A stretch of 64,000 bases of DNA. It comes from Vandiemenella viatica. Lineage: Eukaryota > Arthropoda > Insecta > Orthoptera > Morabidae. This document shows, piece by piece, positions 1 to 10,750 of the stretch. Position 1 is the first letter of the stretch. Every line of letters begins with the position of its first letter. The DNA is taken from positions 196,310,685 through 196,374,684 of the forward strand of contig CM061914.1 of assembly GCA_031002005.1 (NCBI GenBank). The letters are read 5' to 3'. The position numbers and the translations under genes were made by a program. The notes beneath the pieces are model-generated. The model ran no database searches. It was not told where the DNA came from and worked only from the letters and a program-made list of their open reading frames with translations.

Positions 1-1349
1 CTACAGACGTCACACCATTCATACACTAACAGGCATCCCCTCACTATAACTTCATTCTGTGACAAATTTTTACACGTTTTCCACTTTTACTTTGCAAAAC
101 TCTAATCACTGAACACTTTTCTTCTCTGGTGCACGGTGCTGTGTTGCTACGTTGCTAGTGTGGCGGCCATGTTTGTACTATTCCTGCGCTGGTGCTTGCG
201 TATCTTCACTGTGCTGCCACCTTTGAAGACATCAGGCACATTATTTCAAACAGGTGTACCAACCTACAGACCACTGGCGCGCACCTTCGATTTTATATTC
301 CACTTTCTAGGTTTTCATTAGACTCTCGCTCGTATTAGATCTCGCATGGTGTCGTGCTAGGTGGGTAACTCGCTGCAGGCCTCTGGAATAACGCTTCCAG
401 CGCTGCGCAGCCGCCGGGTAATCGAATTTGTTTGGCTGCTCGCGAAAGGATTTAATTACGCCGCAGTGAGTTGGGCCCACGCTTACGCCAGACCTGTTAA
501 AGACCTCGTTTATACTGCGTAATAAAACTGTCGAGAAGTTGTCTCTGTACGGGAGGTACTAAAACCTAACAGACGAAACTTTACATATTGATACGTAGCC
601 TGTGCGTGGCGTGAAACACCTTTCGAAGATATAGAGTGTTTTTATTATTATTTTATTTTTATATCCTGTTTGCTGCTATTTTAAAAATTGACGAAATCCT
701 AACTCAGCGGACTGCAAAACTTATCACGGCTCGGGTCATTAGACTTACTCATCTGCAACGGTTTTCATACTTAAAATAGGTTACAAACTTAAACTCTATA
801 CGGTGGGTTTTGAAATTTATTTAAATAAAAAGAATGCGACGTATAATCATAATCACCAGCATGTGTCCTGTTAATAAACTATTACTTTTGTAATTACTCC
901 GTCTTATAACTCATCAAACATGTTTAATCACAGTCAACAGTTGAAAATAGAAAACGACCAACTCGTACAGTCCAAATATCATGACCTTCTATCTAATTAC
1001 AGTTTAAAAATGCTGTTACGGACTTTGTGGGCGTTAATATCATATTAGAGTGGGTTCTTAGAAGTGATCTTAGGGTTTTAAGCTATCTTCAAGATTATAG
1101 GCTAACAGATTATACCAAGTGCGCTCCAAGATGTTAATTGTCAGGATAAGGATATTTGACACCAGGGCGATCTTTTTTGTAGCAGGGATCCCGAAATGCT
1201 TTAATAGTGATACTTATTATGGTTCTTATGTTTCCGATATATCACAAACTTTTCCACCTAATTTTCTGTAATAACTTGAGTTTTAACCTAACGACTGTAA
1301 ATGATACAATGGATAATTTTTAATAAAAAATACTTTAATTATTAAAACC
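1..1349. other. no gene recognised; upstream non-coding sequence
   Basis: AT-rich sequence with only short open frames that show no splice context, repeats or recognisable family. It could be intergenic or an upstream intron of the CNG channel gene, whose first visible exon is at 3966. I see no promoter that I could defend. Confidence 0.6.
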
Positions 1350-1553
1350 TATGGCCGGCGTTAGGGGAGGGTGGGGGATAAGCAGGTCAAATGTATCCGG
1401 GTCCGCCCGGCTCATGGGGGGCCCCGATCACCGACTGGAGGGGACCCCACTAGACAAGTTGTAGAGCTAGAAAAAAAAAGGGCCCTAACCGATAAATTCG
1501 CAAAGAGCCCCCGACTGCTTACCCCGGACCCAAAAATCCTAGCGCCGGCCCTG
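1350..1553. mobile_element. short hAT-like MITE
   Basis: A GC-rich island of about 204 bp in AT-rich surroundings. Its ends are imperfect inverted repeats: TATGGCCGGCGTTAGG at the left and CCTAGCGCCGGCCCTG at the right. The flanking 8-mers TTAAAACC and TGAAAAAC agree at six of eight positions, as expected for a decayed 8-bp hAT target duplication. There is no coding capacity. The CAGGGCCGGCGC terminus is typical of insect hAT families; the assignment is inference. Confidence 0.5.
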
Positions 1554-1866
1554 TGAAAAACCTAACCATACAAGTATTCGCAGGGCTATTTAACTTATGG
1601 AGGAAGGAAACGTCACGCAAACATGGCTACAATGCTGCCAACTGCACGTCGCTAATGACTGAATAGCTTCTTCATACCAATATAACTGAAACATGGCTTT
1701 ACTGAATTAATACGCGAATGACTCAATGATTAAATGATCCAACCCGGTACTACCAAATAAGATTATCACGAGGCATCAGAACATTATTAGAATAAACGGC
1801 AAATAACTCGTTTAAGTTACACAGACTGAATATTTGACCTACCCGATAACTAACTACATGAGACAA

Positions 1867-1899
1867 GGCACTAGGCAAAGCTTGGCTTTGCCTAGTGCC
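1867..1899. repeat. perfect 15-bp inverted repeat with 3-nt loop
   Basis: GGCACTAGGCAAAGC, TTG loop, GCTTTGCCTAGTGCC. A perfect 15-bp hairpin with no run of T that would suggest an RNA polymerase III terminator. It is probably a remnant of transposon ends. The surrounding 1554-2263 holds nothing else I can identify. Confidence 0.6.
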
Positions 1900-2263
1900 A
1901 AGGACACAGACAAGAGACACGTCTCACCTTATACATAGCAGCCGGCGGAATAGACAATGGCGAATAGAGTGACATGACGCCACGCCGGAGTAAGTACGTG
2001 CGAGTGATCACGTGGAGTGTCCACACGTGTGCACTATACGCTGCAGGAACCTGAATCTTGCAACTCAGCAGTTTCCCTCACGTACGCACTTCGCTTACTT
2101 GCACTCACGCTATGAGCGACTTGTAATAATCTTCACTGAACAAACTACTAAAATTAATATTTTAAGCCCCAGTTCACAGACTGCCCGTTCTAATGAATTT
2201 GGAGATGTATATTCTCAAGTACCCTCCTGAAAGCACAGCTTACTTCCTGTTGCAAGCCACGAC

Positions 2264-3338
2264 TAGTGTTGTAAAGAAATGGTTTTTTTTCTGACTTGAA
2301 AAAAAAAGAAAAAATGAAAAAACTGTGAAAAAAACGTTTTTTTTTTTTTTCATAACTACTAAACCTCAAACTTATAAGGCATTTATCGTTAAATATGACT
2401 GTTTTAAGGCTTATACTAAGTACTTATCTTAAGTTTTAAATCTACTATATTTTCCTGGTTCAGTAGAAAAAAAAAACAAAAATATTGGCAATATGACTGA
2501 AGTTTTCTTTTACTAACGGTGACTTACCGAAGAGGCTAGGTTGCGCGAGAAGGAATCTCCGTTCCCCGTTGTTTGGTTTGATACTTGCTATTTGAACCAG
2601 TGCTGCCAGCCCTTCGAATTTATCTGTAGACCTACTGATCTTTTTTAAAAATTAGGAATTTTAAATATATCTACGGTTTTTTGCCTCTTTTTATTACTTA
2701 TTGTGCTTTCCTGATATTCGTATACTTGTTAAACTCTCAGCGTATAGTGATACTGAGTCATTAAATTGTCAGTAATTATGAATTGTTTCCTTTCAACCGT
2801 TGGCGTAAACCAACGATTGAAAAGAAATAAAGCTCCTATTTTGTTTGATAACAGATTTAAATTCAAACTTAAAAGACAGAACTATCGGCGCAGTCTTTAT
2901 GCTTAGTGTGTACCTTGCTCATAATTTAAAATTGCAATCTCAAAATCTTTTGCGTACAATACAAGAACAACCAGTAGAAGGAAATGTAACTATTTCTGAA
3001 GTTATGGATCTAGAGGAGACACAAAAAGAAACAGAAAATTCCGACACCGACCAAACTAGTGTTGGTAGTGCTGATACTAGTGAATGTGGTACTGACATAG
3101 AGGATGAATAAAATTATGTAACCTATATAGATTCATTTATAAATCATCATGTAAGACATTATATGATTCAGTAAGATTTAAAACACACATTTAAAATGTA
3201 AGTTCCGTAAATAAACCTATAATTTATCAAATATATTGTTTTCTGGAAAAAAACAAATTTAGAAAAAAAAGAAGGGTGCTACGGTTTTTTTCATGCTGAA
3301 AAAAAATGTTATTTTTGTTTTTTTAATTTGCAACACTA
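2264..3338 (+). mobile_element. hAT-family DNA transposon remnant
   Basis: The ends are TAGTGTTGTAAAG at the left and TTTGCAACACTA at the right, followed on both sides by runs of A/T (the left end continues into TTTTTTTT and the right arm mirrors it). Outside the ends lie GCCACGAC (2256-2263) and ACCACGAC (3339-3346), an 8-bp target duplication with one mismatch. This combination is characteristic of hAT elements. At 1075 bp the element is far shorter than an autonomous copy (usually 2.5-5 kb) and so is internally deleted. Confidence 0.65.
2845..3111 (+). pseudogene. hAT transposase C-terminal remnant
   Basis: An 88-codon open frame inside the hAT element, ending in an acidic tail (…CGTDIEDE, stop at 3109-3111). 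No upstream transposase is readable in any frame, and the frame opens at a non-ATG position in AT-rich sequence. Its placement near the 3' end of a hAT element suggests a remnant of the transposase C-terminus, but I do not see a clear dimerisation motif. It could also be chance. Confidence 0.35.
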
Positions 3339-3346
3339 ACCACGAC

Positions 3347-3965
3347 ACAAATAAGAGTGAGTACTCCTTTTGTCAGCGCCGCACCTGCTGAGAGACGCGT
3401 GTGTGGTTCTGACCACTGCTTGGCGCAGAGCCACTAACTTAAGTTGCTGGAGGAAAAGTTGGCCGAAACGTCTGAATACTCTGTTTCTTTGTCCTGGATT
3501 TGTGTGAGTTCGCAGATGCCGCGGGTGTACACTGGACGGAGGAGACGTGCAGAGAGGCCCGAACACTCGACCGTGAGTAATCAGTAATCATCTTAGTGTA
3601 AGTTGAGCGAGGGCACTGCATTCACAATGCTTGTTGTAGGTCTTCACATGCGAAGAAGAGGATTAAGCACTCAACCAACAATCGATTACCCTGTTCAATG
3701 GATAGTTACGGATTTAGATCCAGATGTGTTTCTGGCATTAGACACAAATTTTGTAGCTGAGATTGTGCATGAATGGCTGATATTAAAGGGAAGGTTGCCG
3801 CAGTGAAACACTAGTAGCTACTTGCAAGGCCACTGCATGACACGGCTTAGACACAGAGCGAGGCGCCTCGTAGTGGTGAGCTTTAGAGTCGCCTCTCTGG
3901 GTTCGCAGTGGTTGGGTGGTTTAGTGGTTGTGTTGGGCTGCAGTCTGCAGACGGGACTGTTGCAG
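3347..3965. other. intronic/upstream sequence, no gene recognised
   Basis: An open stretch at 3630-3806 (about 59 codons after ATG 3630) reads through to TGA but matches no family I know and has no paired splice sites. The segment ends in the polypyrimidine-poor acceptor region of the first CNG exon, where two AG sites (3950 and 3965) compete. Confidence 0.4.
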
Positions 3966-4113
3966 GACCAAGAGCAACCAGCGCTGGCTCAAGCTGCGCA
4001 CGACGGTCCAGCTGTCCGGAGCCATCTCGACCAGCATCCAGAAGAAGCCGCCCCTCAAGCGAGAAGACTCCTTCCTCAAGCGCTTCTCCACCAGGCAGAT
4101 CCCAGAGACGCAG
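3966..4113 (+). CDS. Cngl: CNG channel, N-terminal cytoplasmic exon
   Basis: Encodes the cytoplasmic segment before S1 of a cyclic-nucleotide-gated cation channel. In the frame that continues into the next exon it reads TKSNQRWLKLRTTVQLSGA and then a basic stretch with KKPPLKREDSFLKRFSTRQ. The exon ends CAG|GTCAGT at 4113 in phase 0, matching the phase-0 start of the exon at 42196. The start is less certain: acceptor AG at 3965 (TTGCAG|GACC) or AG at 3950. The Ser/Arg/Lys-rich stretch before S1 resembles the insect CNG-like (Cngl) subunit; the paralogue assignment is inference. An intron of about 38 kb follows. Confidence 0.7.
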
Positions 4114-4244
4114 GTCAGTCGCGCTCTGCCTCGTACAAGCATTCACATTACATCGGTCACATGTCCACGTTCATCAGATAGACAGACCATTCACAGGAAA
4201 TCAATCAATCAAAACAGTAGCAACCAACATAGCAGTGCATTATA

Positions 4245-5178
4245 CGAGGTGTGTGAGAAAAGTAATGAGACTGATTCTTTTACTTACCAAAGATTTTATT
4301 TATTTCAAACAACAGTATTATCCCCTTCAGAGTAGTCCCCTTGGACAGCTATACACCGGCGGAGTCATTGTTTCCACTCTTGGTAGCAGCGCTGGAAGGC
4401 TTCAACTGGTAGGGCTGTTAACTGGTCGGTCACAGTCTTTTGAACGTTCTACAGAGTTCCAAAATGACGTCCATTTAATACATGTTTTAATAGAGGGAAA
4501 AGGAAAAAGTCACGAGGACTTAAATCAGGCGAAGAGGGGGGGAAGGGTTGAGGGACAAAAGAAATGCCTTTTGAGGTCAAAGATTTACTGATGCAAAAAG
4601 CCGTGTGACACCGGGCATTATCGTGATGAAGCATTCACTTGTCTGCAATGTCTGGTCTTACACGAATCACTCTTTACCTGAGCATTTCAAGGACACCTTT
4701 GTGTAACCTTGGTTGACAGTTTATCCTGGAGATCTGATCTGACAAGAGCCCTCACACGCTCAACGTTTTAGTCAGTTTTTGAAGTTGAAAGTCTCTCTGA
4801 GCGAGGTTGATCTTCAACGTGTTCTCGGCCTTCCAAAAATGATTTCTGCCAGCGGTAAACTTGTACTGTTAATAAGCAATGCTCCCCACACGCCTGTTTC
4901 AACTTTCAAAATGTCACACTCCCGGATTCCCCAAGTTTAACACAAATCTTGATTGCACAGCGGTGCTCTAAATTCCGATGCACCATTATCGTAATACACA
5001 ACAAAAACACAACTTCACTGATGGCGCTGTCAATAATAATGTGTTGGCTGAACGGAGTTGAAACTCGGACTGAGCATGTGGAATGGATCAACAAACCGGT
5101 TTAGCACAGACCGGTAGACACAGCGTTGCCAGATCGCTCGCAGTGCTACCAATCCCATTACTTCTCTCACACACCTCG
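4245..5178 (-). mobile_element. mariner transposon, internally deleted
   Basis: Flanked by TA on both sides. Terminal inverted repeats are CGAGGTGTGTGAGAAAAGTA at the left and, reversed, CGAGGTGTGTGAGAGAAGTA at the right. On the minus strand at 4449-4634 a transposase fragment shows the second catalytic block of a DD34D mariner, with HHDNARCHTA and the SPDLSPRDFFLFP signature. At 934 bp it is shorter than the usual 1.3 kb, and the frame is broken. The same family recurs at 47008-47924. Confidence 0.9.
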
Positions 5179-5375
5179 TATATATACAGGGTGTTCAGGA
5201 ATGAAAGGATAATCCTGTAACCGCCGATAGGTCACAAGATTTCCTACTATACGATAAAATTATATTTTATTAAAAATCTTACAATTTCGAGATTTTTTTA
5301 AAAATATTTTTTTAAAGCATATAAGTTTGTTTAGTTTATTCCATGCCATTTATACAAATTAAGACTTTTTCAATC

Positions 5376-5378
<3 letters not shown>

Positions 5379-5420
<42 letters not shown>
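5379..5420. repeat. (TA)n microsatellite
   Basis: Twenty-one uninterrupted TA units. Confidence 0.95.
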
Positions 5421-5421
<1 letters not shown>

Positions 5422-6406
5422 GGAGGAAACAAAGAGATAGAAAACTATAGGTCACACTAAACACTGGGCGCTAGGATTTGTATTTTTTGTTGCTACGACA
5501 CCGATAAACAGCTACTCAAAACAAAGTTTTTATGAAATCGGCAGAAATTTTGAAACGAAGCCTGACGTGTGTAGATGCTCCTTTAGGACCATTTCAAGCT
5601 GTGCTCTTCTACAGGAGGAGAGAATAGTTTAGCGATGATTCTTTATTTTACTGGTAATGTAGAACGTAACTAGTATCCTATTGGCTGAGCTCGCGCGGGG
5701 GTGGAAGCCAATATCTCGCCGCCATATCGGAGGAACGTGGGCAATAGCTGTGTCCACACTTCACTCGTGCCTCTTCCCTTTCAACTTCCTCTTGCCCGTT
5801 CCTGTTGCAAGATGTTCATCTTGAGGCATGCCCTAGAGGCACGCCACATGAGGCATGCCCCTCAGTGTTCTGGTGTAGCCGCAGCAATTGTCTGACGGGC
5901 GTTGCAGCTGCCAATATTACACCGGTGGTTACCGAGGATGCTTTTCGTTTGACAATTCATGTAACTAAACCATATAAAGTTGATTCTGTAGTAAAATACT
6001 CCTCTCAAAATTCCCTTACTTAATTCTGTAACTTCGAACTTTCAGAAAATTTGCTCTCCTCACAAAGCACGCTGCGTTTAGAGTCGTCAGAGGGAATAAC
6101 ACCAGTCCCATGCACTGCAGTGAGCCTCATCGCTCTTCATTTTCCTTTCGTCGCCGTCTTATAGTTATGACGTGGTGTCTTTATAGTGTGTGCGTGCTAC
6201 GCTCTGTGAAACAGCAACACCAACAAGGACACACGAGATTAGAATGAAATTATTGGACAGATAACGAACGTGACAGTACACAAGTGGTTGGAATTACAGA
6301 ACTACACGCGCGCTTTGACCGCGAGAAATCAGTACAGCGAGATTATGCCGCGTGCTACAGGGTCGTAATGCAGTGGAATCGGAAGAGGGCGTGCATGTGC
6401 TGCTGA
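5421..6406. other. intronic sequence, nothing recognised
   Basis: No coding frame with family similarity. A short stretch just upstream at 5183-5340 (ACAGGGTGTTCAGGAATGAA) resembles the end of a TA-flanked DNA transposon but I found no partner end. Confidence 0.4.
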
Positions 6407-7097
6407 GGCCGCGTTTACACGATGCGTCGGGTGGTGGGGGTGAGAGAGTGAACTAGCATGCCAGTGATAACTACAAGACAGTCCACTATCTACTGCCAGG
6501 ACAGTTCTCTAGTCCTACACACCGATCTCCTTGAAAGTACGTCCATATTACAAGAAGGAATTAACACCGTAGCTAATTTATTATTTTATATGTTGAATGA
6601 TATAAATAATAACAAAATAAAACGTAGAAAATGGTTAAAAGAGTGGATATAAAAAAACGCTTTAAATACCTCAGCGCCTTTTTTTTTTTAATGAAGTTGC
6701 AAGTAAAAACGTAGGGAGTTACATCATTTAAGACTAACTGTATCTCAATTGGAAGAGCTTCTCTGAAATATTTTCGCCGATACATAAAAAAATGACAGCG
6801 TTATGAAGCAATTTTTTGATAGCAGAATCTCTAAAATCCTTGTTATTATATTTTTTTATTCTTAAAATTCCGCAGAATGTTCTCACCTTCATGCAGTTCT
6901 AAAGATTTTAATGCTTCTGTTTCACTCCGCTTACGCGACTTGTTAGTTGTCGCCATCTTGTTTGTTGGTCGTGAACCGAGTCCACTATCCTCAGTCAACT
7001 GTCTGTCTTGTACCTGAGGAGAGTGGACTATCCAGTGCTGCGCGCGCAGCGAGACAGTACACTCGTTCCAGCCAACTCGCACCGTGTAAATGCGGCC
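6407..7097. mobile_element. MITE with GGCCGC termini
   Basis: Inverted termini GGCCGCGTTTACACG at 6407 and CGTGTAAATGCGGCC ending at 7097. Flanking triplets are TGA on the left (partly ambiguous) and TAA on the right, which would fit a decayed Harbinger-type 3-bp duplication. There is no transposase inside. Confidence 0.5.
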
Positions 7098-7364
7098 TAA
7101 TGCAAGACGCTGCGACGTGGTTTGTAGGAGCCTCAACCAAGTGGGAGGACCAGAACGAACACGCTGCCGACCGACCGTATCCGACACATGTTGGACGGGC
7201 GACGAGTGAGGTTAGGGAAGCAGTGGCACGCGTCCTGCTTGGAAGAAGACTCGCTCACCCCTCGCCACGCGTGGCCGGGCACTGTCCTGCTCGCCTCTCC
7301 GACGGCCTGGTGTACAGGTCGCTGTTCAGATTGCCGGCGATATGCGCGAGGCGAGATCTCATGT
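7098..7364. repeat. dispersed repeat similar to 53530-53700
   Basis: A GC-rich block (…AAGCAGTGGCACGCGTCC… CCTCGCCACGCGTGGCCGG…) with a diverged parallel in the same orientation at 53530-53700 (…AAGCAGTGGTACTCGCC… CCTCGCCACACTTTCACGG…). Both contain CACTGTCCTGC- or CCGTTGTCCTGC-like text and end near CTGTTCAG. It probably belongs to a retroelement untranslated region; the family is unknown. Confidence 0.45.
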
Positions 7365-7897
7365 TGTTATTATTATTTAATTGAATTGCGATGGAGCGCA
7401 CGCTCCGGTGGCAATTTAACTACACACCCATCTTCTCTCTTTCCTCCATCCAATTACATTTGTCCTCTACCAATTTTTAACTTTAAATTCTTTCAACGTT
7501 GTTGGTAAATTATTCATCATTTCTCTTGGTAACGTATTACAATCCCTGACACCCTTACCCAAAAAAGAGAATCTTCCCACACCCTTGTGCCTGAAATCCA
7601 GTGCCAGCTTGTGGTCATGATCATCTTTTCGCTTCCATGCATTTCATTATTGCACCAATATCTTTCCATGCCTCATCACCACTATATGCCTTGTACACTC
7701 CCATGACCCTCTTCACCCTCCCCCTGTCTTCCAATGAGTCCCATTCCAGCTCTTTATCATATCTGTTACTGATTTCATTCTGCGATAATTTCCAGAAACA
7801 AATCTAGCAGCCCTTTTACGCACCCTCTCCAAATCCTGTATTTGATACGCAAAATGTGGGTCCCATACTACACTACCATATTGAAGCAATGGTTATA
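7365..7897 (-). pseudogene. CR1/Jockey-type LINE reverse-transcriptase fragment
   Basis: Reading the minus strand from about 7895 gives QYGSVVWDPHFAYQIQDLER and then VRKRAARFVS, the conserved block C-terminal to the reverse-transcriptase catalytic core of CR1/Jockey-type non-LTR retrotransposons. Downstream the frame is broken by stops and frameshifts, and the element ends at about 7365 in a simple ATT/AAT-type tail. Only the extreme C-terminus and 3' UTR remain, so it is a dead 5'-truncated copy. The giant-TIR element is inserted exactly at its upstream end. Confidence 0.7.
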
Positions 7898-7903
7898 GCC
7901 ACC
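7898..7903. other. target-site duplication GCCACC, left copy
   Basis: GCCACC abuts the AGTAGTC left terminus and is repeated at 29316-29321 immediately after the GACTACT right terminus. Confidence 0.85.
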
Positions 7904-7984
7904 AGTAGTCTTTCTAAGGGAACCCTCCCTCACCTTGTTTACTTAGTGTATTTCTGGCCGTTTCGAGGCTTTTTTCACGCGGAA

Positions 7985-8170
7985 TGACGTCATAGGTGCT
8001 TGATGACATCACCGCGCATCTGTTTGTGACGTCATAGGTATGTGACGCCGGTCTACCGGCCATAATTGGATAAAAAGCGATTTATACGGTTTTTCGCTTG
8101 AAATGACGCCACAGGTACATACTGATGGCATTTAATTACTTGACAGGTACATGACGCCGGTCTACCGGCC
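7985..8170. promoter_or_regulatory. subterminal palindrome cluster, left
   Basis: TGACGTCA occurs at 7985-7992 and 8027-8034, in both cases followed by TAGGT. The 18-bp palindromic motif GACGCCGGTCTACCGGCC occurs at 8044-8061 and 8153-8170, each followed by ATAAT. Related ATGACGCCACAGGT and ATGACATCACAGGT lie at 8103 and 8212. Subterminal arrays of this sort usually bind the element's own replication or transposition protein or a host bZIP factor (TGACGTCA is the CREB/ATF site). The binding role is inference. Confidence 0.55.
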
Positions 8171-8324
8171 ATAATATTTTTAAAATGCTATTTTGGTAAT
8201 TTTTCCGTAAAATGACATCACAGGTGCATGTGTTCGGTCTATGTGCCGGGGTCCAGCGGTCCGCGCGGAAATAAAAATCTTTTACCGAGTTACATTCGTT
8301 TCTATCCAGACGCGAGTCGGGCTA

Positions 8325-8548
8325 TAGATAACAGATAATCTATATTGAAACAACGAGCCGGCGGTTCCTCAGTGCCTCGCGTAACTCTTAGATGTTGCTC
8401 ACGCTATTGACATATCACATAATCCACCTCTCCAGTTGCAACTCAGACTACTGGCATAGATAACAGATAATCTATGTTGAAACAAAGAGCTGGCGGCTCC
8501 TCGGTGCGTCGCGTAACTCTTAGATGTTGCTCACGCTATTGATATACT
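8325..8548 (+). repeat. two direct repeats upstream of gene V, left arm
   Basis: Two copies of a roughly 90-bp unit about 130 bp apart. Each starts ATAGATAACAGATAATCTAT and ends TTGCTCACGCTATTGA, with CGTAACTCTTAGATG shared in between. They lie about 230 bp upstream of the proposed V start, so they may be promoter elements. The mirror copy is at about 28670-28893. Confidence 0.65.
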
Positions 8549-8778
8549 AGATACACAAACCAGAGTTCGTGGACTTGTCGTGCGTGACCAAGGACTGTGT
8601 AACAGATAGATAGCTTATGACGATGGTACGTAAGATCGCATGACGGCTCGCTACATAGACCCATCTCTCGGAACAGCTGGATATCACTTGTCCATCTGCA
8701 TTCGTTTTGTTCATCATTTGTTTAACAATATGTCACAGAATTTTTCTGACGTCGAATTGACTGCAGTTTGCAGATTCC

Positions 8779-10750
8779 ATGGAAATTGGTAATCATTTTA
8801 TCCAGTGAGATGTAATTGGAATATTTTAATGCTGTTCCTTTCTCTACAAAATGTATATTCTGTATTTTCACAGATTTTGATCAATGTCACGAGTGGATGG
8901 ACTTTTTGAGGTCGCCATCTATTGATGTCACGCCCCAGTTGCCTGATGCTACCATTTCTAATATAACTAACAAGACTGTGATTTCAGGTTCGAAACAACA
9001 CTGTTGTCATTATTTGATTGATGGTATGAAATATTTTGCCCGCAGGTGATACTCGGATAAATCATTTATCAATAGGTCAATTTCTTTTGTCCATATTTTA
9101 AAATACAATTTTCTGTACCTCAAAACTCGGAGACAATTAATTCAATTTAAATCAAACTTTTCCATTGTATACAGACTTCTTGATCTCATTAAATTTTCGT
9201 TTATTGTCTATTATTCTGTGGATGCATACAGTGTTACACTAATTATTCCTTAGTATGTGAATTTACTATGTCTGTATTTACTTGAAATCTTAAAGCCATA
9301 CCAGGATGGTCTCAAATAGTTATCGATTAAAATGATGAATTGATCAAATTTCGGCAGAAACAAAGCGTCAGTTTCCTATGGGTTTCGGCAAGTTGACGTA
9401 TTATCACAACAATCGGCTTCACTACTGGCTGGGAACTAATCTTAAACCATCTCCTCTATAGTTAAAAGTAGTAATTCTCGTAAGGCTCAAGCCCATTCGT
9501 TGCCAATATTTTTCTATTTTCTGTTCAGTGACATCTAAACAGTCGCTGTCATAAAAGTAGGAACTTGTATTATATTCTTCCTGTTTATGTAAATTCAAAT
9601 TTAACCCCTAAAATTTAATGAGTAAAATATATTATTATTATTATATTGTATATTACTTACATGATTCATAATAAATACTCTGAATTCACCTCGGAGGCCA
9701 CGGAACAAATATAGCTAGTAACCAATTATGAGGCAGTCAATATGGGTCTATACAACGAACTTCATATTATTTTCAAACCCCCAAAGCTTCAACATCACAA
9801 ATCAACAGGGTAGAAAGTAACATACTCTCAACGTTCACACTAATTTGAAATTACAGCTTGAAATGAAATGATGTGACATGACTAACACCTCAAGTAGAGA
9901 AGTTGCCGATCTCAAGCTAGTAAGATGACAGTAAGGGCAGAACATGAAATCACGAGTAACTACTAGGCTTTAACAAAAATATATTATAAACACTGTTGAT
10001 GGCGATACATTCCTACATATACATAAGTGATCAACTCCAGTGGTACTTATAATCTGTGACGGGGATTTTTTTTTAACTCATATCGATCGCTTTTAGCTTG
10101 AAACTTTTGTGGAGTTGGACGAATATTTACAGTCTGGTGAGCTAATTTAAACTATAGTTTATTGGTGTGTATCTGTTTAATTGTTCTGTCGATGCTGTTC
10201 ATGATAAATCTACCTATATCAAACGAATGTAATTTTTGTGCAGATGAGGAAGTTATGGATGGAGCGCAAGAGAGATTCTTGCAAAACAGCCCATCCGGTA
10301 AGTAAATGAATAAAAGATATATATATTTTCTCATGCATTTACCAGTACCACCAATAGAAAAAGTAGATGTTTACTTTGTTCACATGAAGTTAAAGAGGGT
10401 GCTGAGAGATACTTTTAGTATAGATATTTCAAATGGTCTTGTTTTGAACTGGGATATTACTTGCTTTTCCAGATGCGTTTCTAGCGGAAATGCAGATCCC
10501 GTTAGAGGCAGACGGGGCGGCATTTGTCAGACACGTGGAACAACTTCACCGTTTGCTTCAACAATTAAATGATGATGATGATTATGATGATGATGGTGGT
10601 GGTGATTGTCATTGTAATGATGTAGATGATGATTATGATGATAGTGACATTGATGATTATGATAGTAATTATGATGATGAGGCCTACTTTTCCTTGTCAT
10701 CGACCTCTATCGATGCCGAAGTTGTTGAAATTTCTTCCGACAGTGAGTAA
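8779..10750 (+). CDS. gene V, spliced acidic protein (left arm)
   Basis: Proposed exons 8779-8788, 8874-8987, 10244-10297 and 10473-10750. Every junction has GT..AG ends (GTAATC, GTTCGA, GTAAGT donors; CACAG, GTGCAG, TTCCAG acceptors). Every intron is phase 1 and every join makes an Asp codon (G|AT). The summed length is 456 nt, giving 151 residues with TAA at 10748-10750. The product starts MEIDFDQCHEWMDF, has a leucine-rich helix (HVEQLHRLLQQL), then a very acidic Asp/Tyr/Gly-rich tract, and ends VEISSDSE, a SUMO-interaction-like motif. No family is recognised; an acidic nuclear protein is a reasonable guess. A further exon (10097-10136) is possible but has an incompatible phase. Confidence 0.55.
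8990..10240. other. long intron of gene V
   Basis: No further open frame of note. An in-phase mini-exon at about 9047-9081 (after CCCGCAG, ending ATAG|GTCAAT) is conceivable in the left arm, but its donor is lost in the right arm (ATAGTCAAT), so I did not include it. Confidence 0.4.

Noticed and set aside
8730..8789. ATG at 8730 as start of gene V
   Set aside because: It gives a phase-2 exon end and a TGA directly after splicing to 8874; the ATG at 8779 gives a compatible phase and a full-length product.
10097..10136. Extra exon of gene V (ETFVELDEYLQS)
   Set aside because: Splice-like ends and an acidic sequence in both arms, but it needs a phase-0 donor upstream that I could not find.
10569..10690. 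GAT-rich stretch in gene V as a plain microsatellite
   Set aside because: It lies within a spliced frame that stays open in both arms, with only in-frame length changes. It may still be repeat-prone.
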